From the NCBI RefSeq assembly GCF_023715605.1, contig NZ_JAMBOL010000006.1, forward strand, positions 105,388 to 169,387: a stretch of 64,000 bases of DNA. Reading direction: 5' to 3'. The position numbers and the translations under genes are program-made. The notes under the pieces are model-generated. The model saw nothing but the letters and a program-made list of their open reading frames with translations, had not been told where the DNA came from and did not search any database. This stretch comes from Halalkalibacter oceani. GTDB lineage: Bacteria; Bacillota; Bacilli; Bacillales; Bacillaceae_D. Positions within the stretch are counted from its first letter, which is position 1. Every line of letters begins with the position of its first letter. This document shows positions 23,214 through 31,306 of the stretch, piece by piece.

Positions 23214-23338
23214 GAAAACCGCGCAGCTTCTTTTCTTAGAAGCGGCGTGCAGAGCCGTTACCATCTTTTAAGGATGGCTGAAAACGGACTTTTTTCAGCC
23301 ATCCGCGTATCGTGCGGAGTCGACGCCCTTCCGCGAGT
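23212..23338 (-). repeat. Structured intergenic repeat, R1 subfamily (copy C, inverted)
   Basis: On the minus strand this matches copies A and D: GGGCGTCG, loop with CTCCGCAC, a perfect 13-bp inner hairpin (GGATGGCTGAAAA with its complement), GTAACGGCTCTGCACGCC, then the terminal AAGAAAA hairpin, here placed against the hydA stop codon. It separates the enzyme genes from the permease gene. The remaining 200 bp up to 23546 show no gene. Confidence 0.8.
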
Positions 23339-23546
23339 CTTCCCACACTTCTTCCGCAGCAAAAATAAACGATGGGGATTGGAGAGAACGCTATTATGGC
23401 ATCTGAGAAGGTCTGCTCGAAGGGAAGGAACATAGTCTTCTGTTTAGGAGCGTCAAGAAAGTGAATCTTGCGAAGGCGAAGTAGAAATAGATAGGAAGTC
23501 GCTGCAGATTTGCTCTCTTCATTTCATGAAAAAGAGGGGAATTAAG

Positions 23547-25010
23547 ATGAAAAAAAGCAGCTATCATTTAAAATCACCAGACCTTCTTCCAATTGCCCAT
23601 AGTGAGCGCAAAATTAGTACGCTCGGTTTTTCCATCATGTGGGTCGGAATGGCGGTCGTCTTAGCGGCGTTTGCCATCGGCGGAGATGGCGTGCAAGGTA
23701 TGCCGTTAATCTATGTTCTCCTGGCCTCGATTATTGGCTGTATACTAATCGGCTTATTTATCACGCTGACAGCCGATGTTGGAATTGAGCATGGTCTCTC
23801 GTTTCCGGTCTATATGAGGGCGCCGTTCGGCGTCGCCGGCACCCATTTTCCGTCGATTGTCCGGGGGATTACCGCCTCGATCTGGTTTGGGATCAACACG
23901 TATTTCGGTTCAGCGGCGATCAACGGCATTTTAAATATCCTGACCGGCTTTGACAATTGGTTCGTCTGTTTTCTGATTTTTGCTCTCGCTCAGCTGATCA
24001 ACACGGCAATCGGAATCAAGGCAGTCGAAAAGTTTGCCGATCTCGCCGCGCCGATCATTATTCTGATCGCGCTTTGGATGTACAGCACGCTCGCCGATCA
24101 GGCGGCGGCAATTGACCGCAACGTATGGACGTGGATTGAAAGTCCTGTCTCGGGCATTTTGCTGTTTACTGCCTTTATGACGGTCATCACCGGTAATATG
24201 GGCTATTGGTCAACGCTTGCGACGGATGCCTCCTCCTTGTCACGCTTTATTAAAGCGCCGAAGTTTGAACGCAACTGGTTCAAACGAAATAAAGGGGTGC
24301 TCGTCGGCAGCGTCGTTGCCCTGCCATTGACGCAAACACTCATTGTGGCGATCGGCGGAGTCGCCTATATCGCGGTCGGCAATTATGATCCGATCGTCGC
24401 ACTGCAGGAGTCGGCAAGCGGCTGGATTTTAGTCGTCCTGCTTTTGATGATCGTCTTTTCACAATGGTCGACGAACACGTCCGCCAATGTCGTTCCGGCG
24501 GCGACGATTTTTTCCAATGCCGGCGGGCCAAAGATTCCGTTTTATGTAGGGGTTTTTCTGGCGGGCGTTGTTGGCACGGTGACGCAGCCGTGGAATCTGT
24601 TCAATGTGTTAATTCCGTTTCTGACGACCGTTGGCGGCATCCTATCGGCGATTGTCGGCGTGATTTTTGCCGATTACTATATGCTGCGCAAGCGCCGTTT
24701 GAATGTACATGACCTGTATGAGAAGGAAGGCCAGTATGCTTACGTGAACGGCGTCAATTGGGCCGGCATTCTCGCCTGGGTGATTGGCGGGGCGATCGCG
24801 ATTGCCTTTCCGACCTATTCCTTCTTTGTCGGCTTCATCATCGGTGCGGCCAGCTATTATCTGCTCGCCAAGTATTGGTGGTTCGAGAAATACAAGCAAG
24901 CGGAAATTGAAGACCCGGATGATGATAAGTACTTAGGGATCACGGTCGGCCGTGACTGGCTGATTGACAGCGAGGAAGTGCTCGAATCGAAAAAACAAAT
25001 CGTCAATTAA
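23547..25010 (+). CDS. NCS1-family nucleobase permease
   Basis: A 487-residue membrane protein with about 12 hydrophobic helices. Early motifs (SIMWVGMAVVLAAFAIGGD and FGVAGTHFPSIVRGI) are those of NCS1 cation symporters for uracil, allantoin or hydantoins. Position among pyrimidine-degradation genes makes uracil, thymine or a dihydropyrimidine the likely cargo. ATG at 23547 is chosen for its spacing from GAGGGG; the ATG at 23526 lacks a site. Confidence 0.88.
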   Translation: MKKSSYHLKSPDLLPIAHSERKISTLGFSIMWVGMAVVLAAFAIGGDGVQGMPLIYVLLASIIGCILIGLFITLTADVGIEHGLSFPVYMRAPFGVAGTHFPSIVRGITASIWFGINTYFGSAAINGILNILTGFDNWFVCFLIFALAQLINTAIGIKAVEKFADLAAPIIILIALWMYSTLADQAAAIDRNVWTWIESPVSGILLFTAFMTVITGNMGYWSTLATDASSLSRFIKAPKFERNWFKRNKGVLVGSVVALPLTQTLIVAIGGVAYIAVGNYDPIVALQESASGWILVVLLLMIVFSQWSTNTSANVVPAATIFSNAGGPKIPFYVGVFLAGVVGTVTQPWNLFNVLIPFLTTVGGILSAIVGVIFADYYMLRKRRLNVHDLYEKEGQYAYVNGVNWAGILAWVIGGAIAIAFPTYSFFVGFIIGAASYYLLAKYWWFEKYKQAEIEDPDDDKYLGITVGRDWLIDSEEVLESKKQIVN

Positions 25011-25033
25011 ATAAGCTGGAAGGAGGCTTCGTT

Positions 25034-25264
25034 ATGTCAGCGTATGCCGAGTTTATCGAAGAGAAGAAAAAAATTGATGAACTGCTTGCTAAAGGATACG
25101 AAATAACGAACGTAAACGAGAATTTGAGCGGTGCATTCGTCGAATTTCAACTTCCGAATGACGCGCTCGATCACCCGGAAAAAAGCAAAGAGCTGCACAT
25201 CCTGACAGCCGACGCCCGAAAATATTTCTCCAACCTGATTCTCGCCAAACAACGTCACTTGTAA
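25034..25264 (+). CDS. Small protein of the pyrimidine cluster, function unknown
   Basis: A 76-residue soluble protein, helical at the N-terminus (AEFIEEKKKIDELLAKGY) and then mixed, with no membrane segment or metal motif. GGAAGGAGG gives it a strong ribosome-binding site, and it is 23 bp after the permease gene, so it is translated as part of the operon. I do not recognise the family. It could be an accessory or regulatory subunit. It is far too small to be the missing beta-ureidopropionase. Confidence 0.65.
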   Translation: MSAYAEFIEEKKKIDELLAKGYEITNVNENLSGAFVEFQLPNDALDHPEKSKELHILTADARKYFSNLILAKQRHL

Positions 25265-25412
25265 AGGGCGCTGAACAAACCGAGCAATGAGACGGGAACG
25301 AGGGGATCCCACTCCCCGTTGACTGCAGAAGGGTAAGATGAATCATGGCTAAGTCGAAGCGCTGTCAAAGGCGTGTCTTCCTTTGATAGAAAACTAAAAG
25401 GAGGTTAGAAGA

Positions 25413-26768
25413 ATGAAAGTGGAAGCAGGAACAGAGGATCTCGTTCAAAAAGACAGGGCTCATCTTTGGCATTCAATGGCGAAATATAATGAAAAAGCGG
25501 CGCCGATGATCGTTTCAGAGGGGGAAGGCTCGTGGTTTACGGCGACGGATGGCAAGAAATATTTAGACGGTGTCTCCGGCCTCTGGTGTCTAAATCTCGG
25601 TCATGGGCGGCAGGAAATCGCCCAGGCCGCCTACGACCAGCTGCTCAATATGTCTTATTCGCCGCTGACGATGAGCCATGTACCGGCGATTGAGCTGTCT
25701 ACGAAGATTAGCGAGCTGCTCGGCGAGTCGTATACGACGTACTTTAGCAACAGCGGCTCTGAAGCGAATGAGGTCGCTTTTAAAATCGCCCGCCAATACC
25801 ATGCCCAGAACGGCAAGCCTGAAAAGTATAAAATCATTTCAAGATACCGTGCGTATCATGGTTCAACATTAGGAGCGCTGAGTGCGACAGCACAAGCAAA
25901 CCGAAAAACGAAATATGGGCCGAGTGCGCCGGGCTTTCTCCATGTGCCGCCTCCATACAGCTACCGCAGTTCATTTGCTGACAGGGCGAACAGCGATCTC
26001 GCGGCAGCTGACTATGTGGAGGAAGTGATAAACTGGGAGGATCCGGAGACAGTCGCGGCTTTTATTCTTGAGCCATACATTTCGGGTGGTGGCGTAATCA
26101 TTCCATCGCCTGAGTATTTAACAAGGGTGGCCGAAATTTGTCGCAAGTATGATGTATTGCTTATTTTGGATGAGGTCGTTTCTGGCTTTGGACGGACGGG
26201 GGAAATGTTTGGCTTCATGCATTCCAAAGACGCCCAGCCGGACATCATCACGATGGCAAAGGGCTTAACGAGCGGCTATCTTCCGCTTGGCGCGACGGCG
26301 GTCCGTTCCACCATTTACGAGCGGTTCAAAAAGCAGGAAACGAAAGCCCATTTCCGCCATATCTCGACTTTTGGCGGACATCCGGCGGCCTGCGCTGTGG
26401 CGCTGAAGAGTATTGAAATCCTGGAAAGAGAACGGATCGTCGAGCGCGTGGCGACCGTAAGCCAATCGATTCTCAGCAAGCTTCATCAGCTCAACATGCT
26501 TCCGCAAGTCGGTGAAGTACGGGGCATCGGCTTCTTATATGGCATTGAGCTAGTTGAAGACAAAGAGACAAAAGCGCCGCTCTCCGATGAAAAGGTCGGG
26601 GCGATATTGGCGGCCTGCAAGGAAAAAGGGCTGATTATCGGCCGCAACGGCGATACGATTCCAGGCTATCAGAACGTACTCATTATTGCGCCGCCGTTGT
26701 CGTCAACAGAGGATGATCTTCACTTTTTAGTAAGAACGATCGATACTGTGCTGCGGGCGCAGGCTTAG
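25413..26768 (+). CDS. Class III aminotransferase, probable beta-alanine transaminase
   Basis: A 451-residue PLP enzyme. The PLP lysine is in TMAKGLTSGYLPLGA, the cofactor Asp in LILDEVVSGFGRTG, and YFSNSGSEANE binds the phosphate. Fold and length match omega-amino acid:pyruvate transaminases. At the end of this operon it would convert beta-alanine or beta-aminoisobutyrate to the semialdehyde used by the dehydrogenase at 17.6 kb. AAAGGAGG precedes the ATG. The 148-bp gap upstream contains no gene. Confidence 0.88.
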   Translation: MKVEAGTEDLVQKDRAHLWHSMAKYNEKAAPMIVSEGEGSWFTATDGKKYLDGVSGLWCLNLGHGRQEIAQAAYDQLLNMSYSPLTMSHVPAIELSTKISELLGESYTTYFSNSGSEANEVAFKIARQYHAQNGKPEKYKIISRYRAYHGSTLGALSATAQANRKTKYGPSAPGFLHVPPPYSYRSSFADRANSDLAAADYVEEVINWEDPETVAAFILEPYISGGGVIIPSPEYLTRVAEICRKYDVLLILDEVVSGFGRTGEMFGFMHSKDAQPDIITMAKGLTSGYLPLGATAVRSTIYERFKKQETKAHFRHISTFGGHPAACAVALKSIEILERERIVERVATVSQSILSKLHQLNMLPQVGEVRGIGFLYGIELVEDKETKAPLSDEKVGAILAACKEKGLIIGRNGDTIPGYQNVLIIAPPLSSTEDDLHFLVRTIDTVLRAQA

Positions 26769-26791
26769 CCCCCTTTTAGCAAAATGAGCGA

Positions 26792-26829
26792 AACCTCTCA
26801 CGTCAGATTTTTTGTGAGAGGTTTTTTTA
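26792..26829 (+). terminator. Terminator of the pyrimidine operon
   Basis: AACCTCTCAC pairs with GTGAGAGGTT and is followed by seven T. Confidence 0.95.
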
Positions 26830-26938
26830 CAATCTCTGGTCCCTGATTAGCACTTTTGTGATAACATGTAAAAAGAGAGAAACGATTCCCAACGAAACGT
26901 AAGGATAACTATGCCCTTTATTTCTGGCCCTTCAATGG

Positions 26939-26952
26939 TGAAAGCGCTTTCA
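26939..26952 (+). promoter_or_regulatory. Perfect catabolite response element (cre)
   Basis: TGAAAGCGCTTTCA is a full palindrome matching the CcpA consensus TGWAANCGNTNWCA. It lies about 40 bp before the PARP-like gene, a position suited to repression by road-block. Confidence 0.7.
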
Positions 26953-26989
26953 ATTGATTATCTATTTTCCTTAAGGGAGGTAAATGGAA

Positions 26990-27526
26990 ATGAAAAGAAC
27001 GGTGTATCGGGGAATTGGCTTTAAGGAAGCAGAGGAAGTCGTCAAAAACCAGAAATATGATCGCAGCGAGCTGCGAGATTTTCAAAATGGAGTAGCTGCA
27101 AAATCATTGTTTGGACCGGGAATCTATCTCATTAATGACGCGGAACTGGCGGCGCATTACGCCTTCTGCCATGCTGAAGTGGAGGAGGAGGAGTTGGCCG
27201 TCGTTTTAAAGCAGACGGTTCATTTTCAAAATCCTTTCATTGTCAACTACACCTATAGTGAGCGGCAATTGAAAAAGGACGCGCTAAGCTGGAAGTTCAC
27301 GGATGATTTCCCCGAGCTTCATTCAGGACCTGACTCACTGGAAACGCTGAAATGGGTCGGGACGATTATTAAAGAATATTTGCTCACGCACGGCTATGAC
27401 GGGATTACCTACCATATTGATGATGAGATTATCTACTATGTCAGCTACCATCATCATCAGCAGATCACAGGAATAGAATTTGACTTTGTCTTTAATATTA
27501 ATGAAGTAAAGAAGCAGTCAGTCTAG
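26990..27526 (+). CDS. Putative PARP-like ADP-ribosyltransferase-fold protein
   Basis: A 178-residue soluble protein. Three segments recall the ADP-ribosyltransferase core in order: VYRGIGFKEAEEVVK near the N-terminus; LFGPGIYLINDAELAAHYA in the middle, which resembles the PARP GKGIYFAD...SANY block; and DDEIIYYVSYHHHQQITGI near the end, which resembles the PARP strand with catalytic Glu (EYIVYD...). The first His of the PARP triad is not clear (YRG instead), so it may be an R-type transferase or inactive. ATG at 26990 lies 9 nt after GGGAGG. It stands alone, behind a perfect cre site and the pyrimidine terminator. Motif resemblance only; no experimental function known to me. Confidence 0.5.
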   Translation: MKRTVYRGIGFKEAEEVVKNQKYDRSELRDFQNGVAAKSLFGPGIYLINDAELAAHYAFCHAEVEEEELAVVLKQTVHFQNPFIVNYTYSERQLKKDALSWKFTDDFPELHSGPDSLETLKWVGTIIKEYLLTHGYDGITYHIDDEIIYYVSYHHHQQITGIEFDFVFNINEVKKQSV

Positions 27527-27649
27527 TTTAACGTAGATGGTATCTGATCCAGCTTCTTTAGATAAGCATGTCAGATGCCATTCCCGCCCTCTTTGTCGGA
27601 TCATTGCCCCTCTTTTCACCTTCCTGTCTCTCCCTTTCCTTCTCTTACA

Positions 27650-27703
27650 TTGTATTTCCAGCAAACTTATACTATAATGATTGCAAAAATCGACTGTCGA
27701 CCA
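27650..27703 (+). promoter_or_regulatory. Promoter and likely auto-operator of the GntR gene
   Basis: TTGTAT (27650-27655), 17 nt, TATAAT (27673-27678) form a good sigma-A promoter. Just past the expected start, ATCGACTGTCGACCA (27689-27703) contains TGTCGAC, which recurs at 29422 and 33131 before other operons here. This placement fits autorepression by the GntR protein. Confidence 0.55.
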
Positions 27704-27720
27704 TTTAGGGGATGAAAACG

Positions 27721-28389
27721 ATGCCAGATAACGATCCGTTACAAAATACGTCCTTGTCTCATCAAATTGCCGAGAAAATTACCAATCAAATTATGAGCGG
27801 GGAGCTGCAGCCCGGTGAAAAGATAATCGAAGCGAACTATGCGAAGGAATTCGGCACAAGCCGTGCGCCGATTCGTGAATCTCTTTATCTATTAGCGACC
27901 GATGGATTAATAGAGCGGATCCCGCGACGCGGCGCTGTCGTGAAAGGCTATAGTGAAATGGAAGTGTACGATTTGCTTGAGCTGCGGATGATGCTCGAAG
28001 GCCTGGCGATGAAGCGCTTAGCCGATTTGGAGCAAAAGCAGCCGACGATCAAAAAAATGGAGGATACGATTAAAGAAATGGACGCGCTTGACTCCCGTGA
28101 TGATAAGGCGTACGCGCTATTAAATCAAACCTTCCATCTTTATTTGATTGAGATGAGCGGAAGTAAAACGATTAAAGATATGTACACCAGACTCAGCCGG
28201 CAATTGCTCGTCCTGCAGCGGATGTCCTTTCTGGAAGAAGCCCATGTGCGCAAATCAATTGAAGAACATAAAGTGATCCTCGATTTAATCAAGAAGGGCC
28301 TTGTCGAGGAAGCGCGCGTCATTTTAGATATGCACAATCAAGGCATCATCAGCCGGATTGAGCAAAAAATCTTTCCTCATAAAAAATGA
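27721..28389 (+). CDS. GntR-family regulator, FCD (FadR) subfamily
   Basis: A 222-residue transcription factor: winged HTH at about 10-70 (IMSGELQPGEKIIEANYAKEFGTSRAPIRESLYLLATDGLIERIPRRGAVV) followed by an all-helical FCD ligand-binding domain from about 78 (LLELRMMLEGLAMKRL). ATG at 27721 is preferred; the ATG at 27712 touches the AGGGG site. It probably senses an organic acid or acyl-CoA and controls the transporter and crotonase/CoA-transferase operons downstream, since they share the TGTCGAC motif. The stop codon lies at the edge of a structured repeat. Confidence 0.88.
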   Translation: MPDNDPLQNTSLSHQIAEKITNQIMSGELQPGEKIIEANYAKEFGTSRAPIRESLYLLATDGLIERIPRRGAVVKGYSEMEVYDLLELRMMLEGLAMKRLADLEQKQPTIKKMEDTIKEMDALDSRDDKAYALLNQTFHLYLIEMSGSKTIKDMYTRLSRQLLVLQRMSFLEEAHVRKSIEEHKVILDLIKKGLVEEARVILDMHNQGIISRIEQKIFPHKK

Positions 28390-28465
28390 GCGGAACCGTC
28401 ACGATTTTTTTAAAAGCCCGTTGTGAGTGGATGTCTCACAACGGGCTTGGAGCGTGTGAAGCCAT
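28384..28465 (-). repeat. Structured intergenic repeat, R2 subfamily (copy 2, inverted)
   Basis: Reads AATG, GAGCGGAACC, CACG, a perfect 14-bp hairpin AAGCCCGTTGTGAG with its complement, CGTG, TGAAGC, CATT, that is copy 1 (15277) inverted. It begins within the gntR stop codon. Downstream (28,485-28,550) follow a CAAAAGGT/ACCTTTTG hairpin and TTTTGTCTCAAGCTC, the same modules found around copy 1. No gene is visible in 28390-28722. Confidence 0.8.
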
Positions 28466-28722
28466 TGCCTGATTTTGAAAGAGACTGGACAAAAGGTTGT
28501 TTTTTACCTTTTGCCTAGCCTCTAAGCTAGTTTTGTCTCAAGCTCAGTTTTTCATCACCTAACAACCCTTATACGATCCTCCCCCGAAATTTTTCAGTTA
28601 GCCGAAAGGGCCGCCAGACGGCTTATCCACATGCTAGCAACCTTTCTCTTTCCAAATGATAGACATTTTCTGAACAGCCGCTCATATACTGGCACTAATC
28701 ATTGAAAAGATAGGAGGCCGTT

Positions 28723-29397
28723 ATGAACTATCGTTTAGTAACGTTTGATGTATTTAGTGCGCTGGCCAATATCGAAGGCACCTTTATTCCGATTTTGGCG
28801 CGTCATCCTCAATTCGTCAATCAGGATGCAGCCGCTTTTTTTCGAATGTGGCGAACAAAGCAGTATGAATATTTAATCATGCTGAACTCGTTACAGCGAC
28901 ATTTCCTCGGGTTTAAAGAAGTGACGAGACGGACACTTGTCCACACGCTTTACGCCCATCGGATTGACCTTTCTGAACATGATCAGGAGCGGCTCGTGCA
29001 GAAATGGAGCGAGCTTGAATTTTGGGATGATGCCCGCCAAACCGTCGAGCAGGTGAAGGAGAAAGGCTATACGATTGCGATGCTTTCAAATGGAGGGCAG
29101 GAGATGCTCATCTCCTTGCAAAACCGGCTGGGAGTCGGCTTTGACTACATCTTTTCGGCTGAGGAAATGGGCTGTTATAAGCCCTCACCAACGGTCTATC
29201 AATATGCTTATGAGCAAGCCGGAGTTGAAAAAGAGCAAATGCTTCATGTCGCCGGGTCGGCACCGGATATCGTCGGAGCGATTTCCGCCGGAATTCCTAG
29301 TGCCTGGTCGAATCGGCTGAATGCGCTCCCGATTGATCTGAGCTATCAGCCTACGTACCATTTTCAGAGGATTGAAGAGCTTCTTGCTTATCTCTGA
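28723..29397 (+). CDS. HAD-superfamily hydrolase, haloacid-dehalogenase type II-like
   Basis: A 224-residue protein. Motif I is FDVFSAL: the nucleophilic Asp is present but the second Asp of phosphatases is absent, as in L-2-haloacid dehalogenases. Motif II is LSNGG, motif III Lys is in CYKPSPTVY, and the acidic motif IV is AGSAPDIVGA. A helical cap follows motif I. It may hydrolyse a 2-haloacid or act as a phosphatase; the missing second Asp favours the former. TAGGAGG precedes the ATG. It lies between the GntR gene and the TctCBA-type genes but is separated by repeats. Confidence 0.8.
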   Translation: MNYRLVTFDVFSALANIEGTFIPILARHPQFVNQDAAAFFRMWRTKQYEYLIMLNSLQRHFLGFKEVTRRTLVHTLYAHRIDLSEHDQERLVQKWSELEFWDDARQTVEQVKEKGYTIAMLSNGGQEMLISLQNRLGVGFDYIFSAEEMGCYKPSPTVYQYAYEQAGVEKEQMLHVAGSAPDIVGAISAGIPSAWSNRLNALPIDLSYQPTYHFQRIEELLAYL

Positions 29398-29418
29398 AAA
29401 TGAAATCGTGCGACGGTC

Positions 29419-29463
29419 TATTGTCGACTGTCGTCCGAAAGCGATAAATTGTAAGCGGTTTCT
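29419..29463 (+). promoter_or_regulatory. TGTCGAC operator-like site and cre-like site before the tct operon
   Basis: ATTGTCGACTGTCG (from about 29420) shares TGTCGAC with the GntR promoter. A near-perfect cre, TGTAAGCGGTTTCT, spans 29450-29463 with only the last base off consensus. A loose promoter, TTGTCG (29421) with TAAATT after 18 nt, would overlap both. The operon starts about 170 bp downstream, after an R1 repeat. Confidence 0.4.
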
Positions 29464-29480
29464 TGTTCGGAGGAACAACA

Positions 29481-29619
29481 TTTTCGGATGATTCGAAGAA
29501 GGGCGTCGGCTTCGCCCGTTACGCGGAAGGCAGAAAAAAGCCCGTTTTCAGCCATCTTAAAAGAGGGTAACGGCTCCGCGCGCCGCTTCTAAGAAAAGCC
29601 GCTACGCGGTTTTCTTATC
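29481..29619 (+). repeat. Structured intergenic repeat, R1 subfamily (copy D)
   Basis: About 139 bp and the closest match to copy A, sharing TTTCGG-ATGATTCGA, GGGCGTCGGCTTCGC, GTAACGGCTCCGC and the terminal hairpin AAGAAAAGCCGC/GCGGTTTTCTT. Because it lies between the putative operators and the tctC-like start, transcription of the operon would have to pass its terminal hairpin. Confidence 0.8.
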
Positions 29620-29636
29620 CTATTGGAGGTTTGGAG

Positions 29637-30746
29637 ATGAAGAAAGCACTTATGATGATGTTGCTGGCGGCAGGCTGTCTAGTGCTGGCGGCATGTGGGA
29701 ATGAACAGACAACCTATGATCCGGGGGCGTATGCGGCGATTGATAATGAGGAGGTGATCGCCGGAATCGATGAGATTACGGAGCGCGTCCATAAAGGAGA
29801 GCTGACGGAGGAGGAAGGAATCACCGAGCTGCGCGAATGGATTCCGAAGCCCGAAGACTATCCGCGGCGGAACATCGAGTACATTATTCCGTGGGGAGAA
29901 GGAGGAGGCTCGGACCTTTATGCGCGGCAGATCAGCCGCGATGCGGAGAAAATTCTCGGCGTGACGCTCGTTCCGAACAATATGCCGGGTGGAAATGGCG
30001 AAGTGGCGTTAGCCTACGCTCTTTCACAGCCGGCGGATGGTTATACGATTTACGGAGCGATCACCTCTCAGGTCATTAATGACACATTAGGAGAACAGCC
30101 GTACAGCTTCATTGATGATACGACATTCATCATCCGCAACCAGGGTCCGACCGAGGTCTTCTGGACGCGCAGCGATGGTCCCTATCAAACATGGGAGGAT
30201 CTGATCGAAGCTGATCGCGACAATCCCGGAAGTGTAACGTTTACCGGCGCCGGTGCGTTAGCTGATGACGAATTGCGGATTATGGAAATGAACAACCAGC
30301 TTGGCACCTCATTCACGTATATTCCAAGCAATGCGTCGGGAGAACGGGTATCGAGTGTGCTCGGCGGCCATATTGACGTGCTGCATGAAACGACGGGAGC
30401 GGTGATTGACCTGTACCGCGCCGGGCAAATCCGTCCGTTGCTCGTGCCGAGTGACGCCCCATTCGACGGCATTGACGCCCCGACCACAGCTGAGCTTGGG
30501 ATCGACATTTCGATTGGGCGCTGGAGAGGGATGAACGCCCCTGGTCATCTTGATCCGACCATTACCGTTTACTTGCACAATGTGTTTTATGCGGCGGCAA
30601 ACCTGCCACACTATCGGCAATTTGAAGAGGATTCCTATTTTCATATGGTGGACGGGTACTTGGATTATGAGGACTATCGTGCCCATGCCGAAGAAGAGCG
30701 TGAGACAATCGTGCAGCTATTGCGCGATCTTGGCTATATGGAATGA
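29637..30746 (+). CDS. Tripartite tricarboxylate transporter, binding protein (TctC-like)
   Basis: A 369-residue lipoprotein: signal peptide with lipobox LVLAAC, then a Bug/TctC fold (IIPWGEGGGSDLYARQ, GGNGEVALAYALSQPADGYT, a dicarboxylate-binding hallmark). It delivers a carboxylate to the TctAB membrane part encoded next. About 45 acidic residues precede the fold. ATG at 29637 lies 7 nt after GGAGG; a TTG at 29631 is too close. The substrate cannot be read from the sequence. Confidence 0.88.
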   Translation: MKKALMMMLLAAGCLVLAACGNEQTTYDPGAYAAIDNEEVIAGIDEITERVHKGELTEEEGITELREWIPKPEDYPRRNIEYIIPWGEGGGSDLYARQISRDAEKILGVTLVPNNMPGGNGEVALAYALSQPADGYTIYGAITSQVINDTLGEQPYSFIDDTTFIIRNQGPTEVFWTRSDGPYQTWEDLIEADRDNPGSVTFTGAGALADDELRIMEMNNQLGTSFTYIPSNASGERVSSVLGGHIDVLHETTGAVIDLYRAGQIRPLLVPSDAPFDGIDAPTTAELGIDISIGRWRGMNAPGHLDPTITVYLHNVFYAAANLPHYRQFEEDSYFHMVDGYLDYEDYRAHAEEERETIVQLLRDLGYME

Positions 30747-30770
30747 TCATCCGTAAAGGAGGGAGCGGTT

Positions 30771-31292
30771 TTGAGTCGTTTTTTTCATCGTTATGGTGAG
30801 GTGCTTGTCACCGGCAGTATCTTTTTTGTCAGCTTGATTTTGATCGTGACGGTTCAGTTGCATATCCGTATTTCGCCATTGCGGGACTCCGGTGAGTCTG
30901 TCGGTCCCCAGTTTTGGCCGATGCTGTTGCTCGTGCTGCTTTGTGCGCTATCGGCGGTAACATTCATCAGGGCGATCAAAAAGAAGCGGCAGGAAAGCGT
31001 CGATGAACAAGAAGAAACAGCGTATATTCAGCAATTTACGAATGGCCGTCTGTTGGCGATCGTCGCGGCGATCTTTTTCTACCTTCTCCTACTGCCGTAT
31101 CTCGGCTTTATCGTGATGACCGCTGTTTTCAGTGTCGTATGCGGTGTCATTATGAAGATGAAACGGTTGAAAAATATCGCGTTTTCCTTGATCGCGCTCG
31201 TCTTTCTAACCTATGTTTTCGGGAATTTCTTAACGATTCCTCTTCCCAGAGGCGTCGGGATTTTAAGGGAAGCGAGTTACTTCTTCTATTAA
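30771..31292 (+). CDS. Tripartite tricarboxylate transporter, small membrane subunit (TctB-like)
   Basis: A 173-residue protein with four hydrophobic helices and the conserved GPQFWPMLLLVLL segment of the family. TTG start with AAGGAGGGAG upstream. It is 24 bp after the binding-protein gene and 14 bp before the large subunit. Confidence 0.85.
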   Translation: MSRFFHRYGEVLVTGSIFFVSLILIVTVQLHIRISPLRDSGESVGPQFWPMLLLVLLCALSAVTFIRAIKKKRQESVDEQEETAYIQQFTNGRLLAIVAAIFFYLLLLPYLGFIVMTAVFSVVCGVIMKMKRLKNIAFSLIALVFLTYVFGNFLTIPLPRGVGILREASYFFY

Positions 31293-31306
31293 GGCGGTGG
31301 ATGTGA

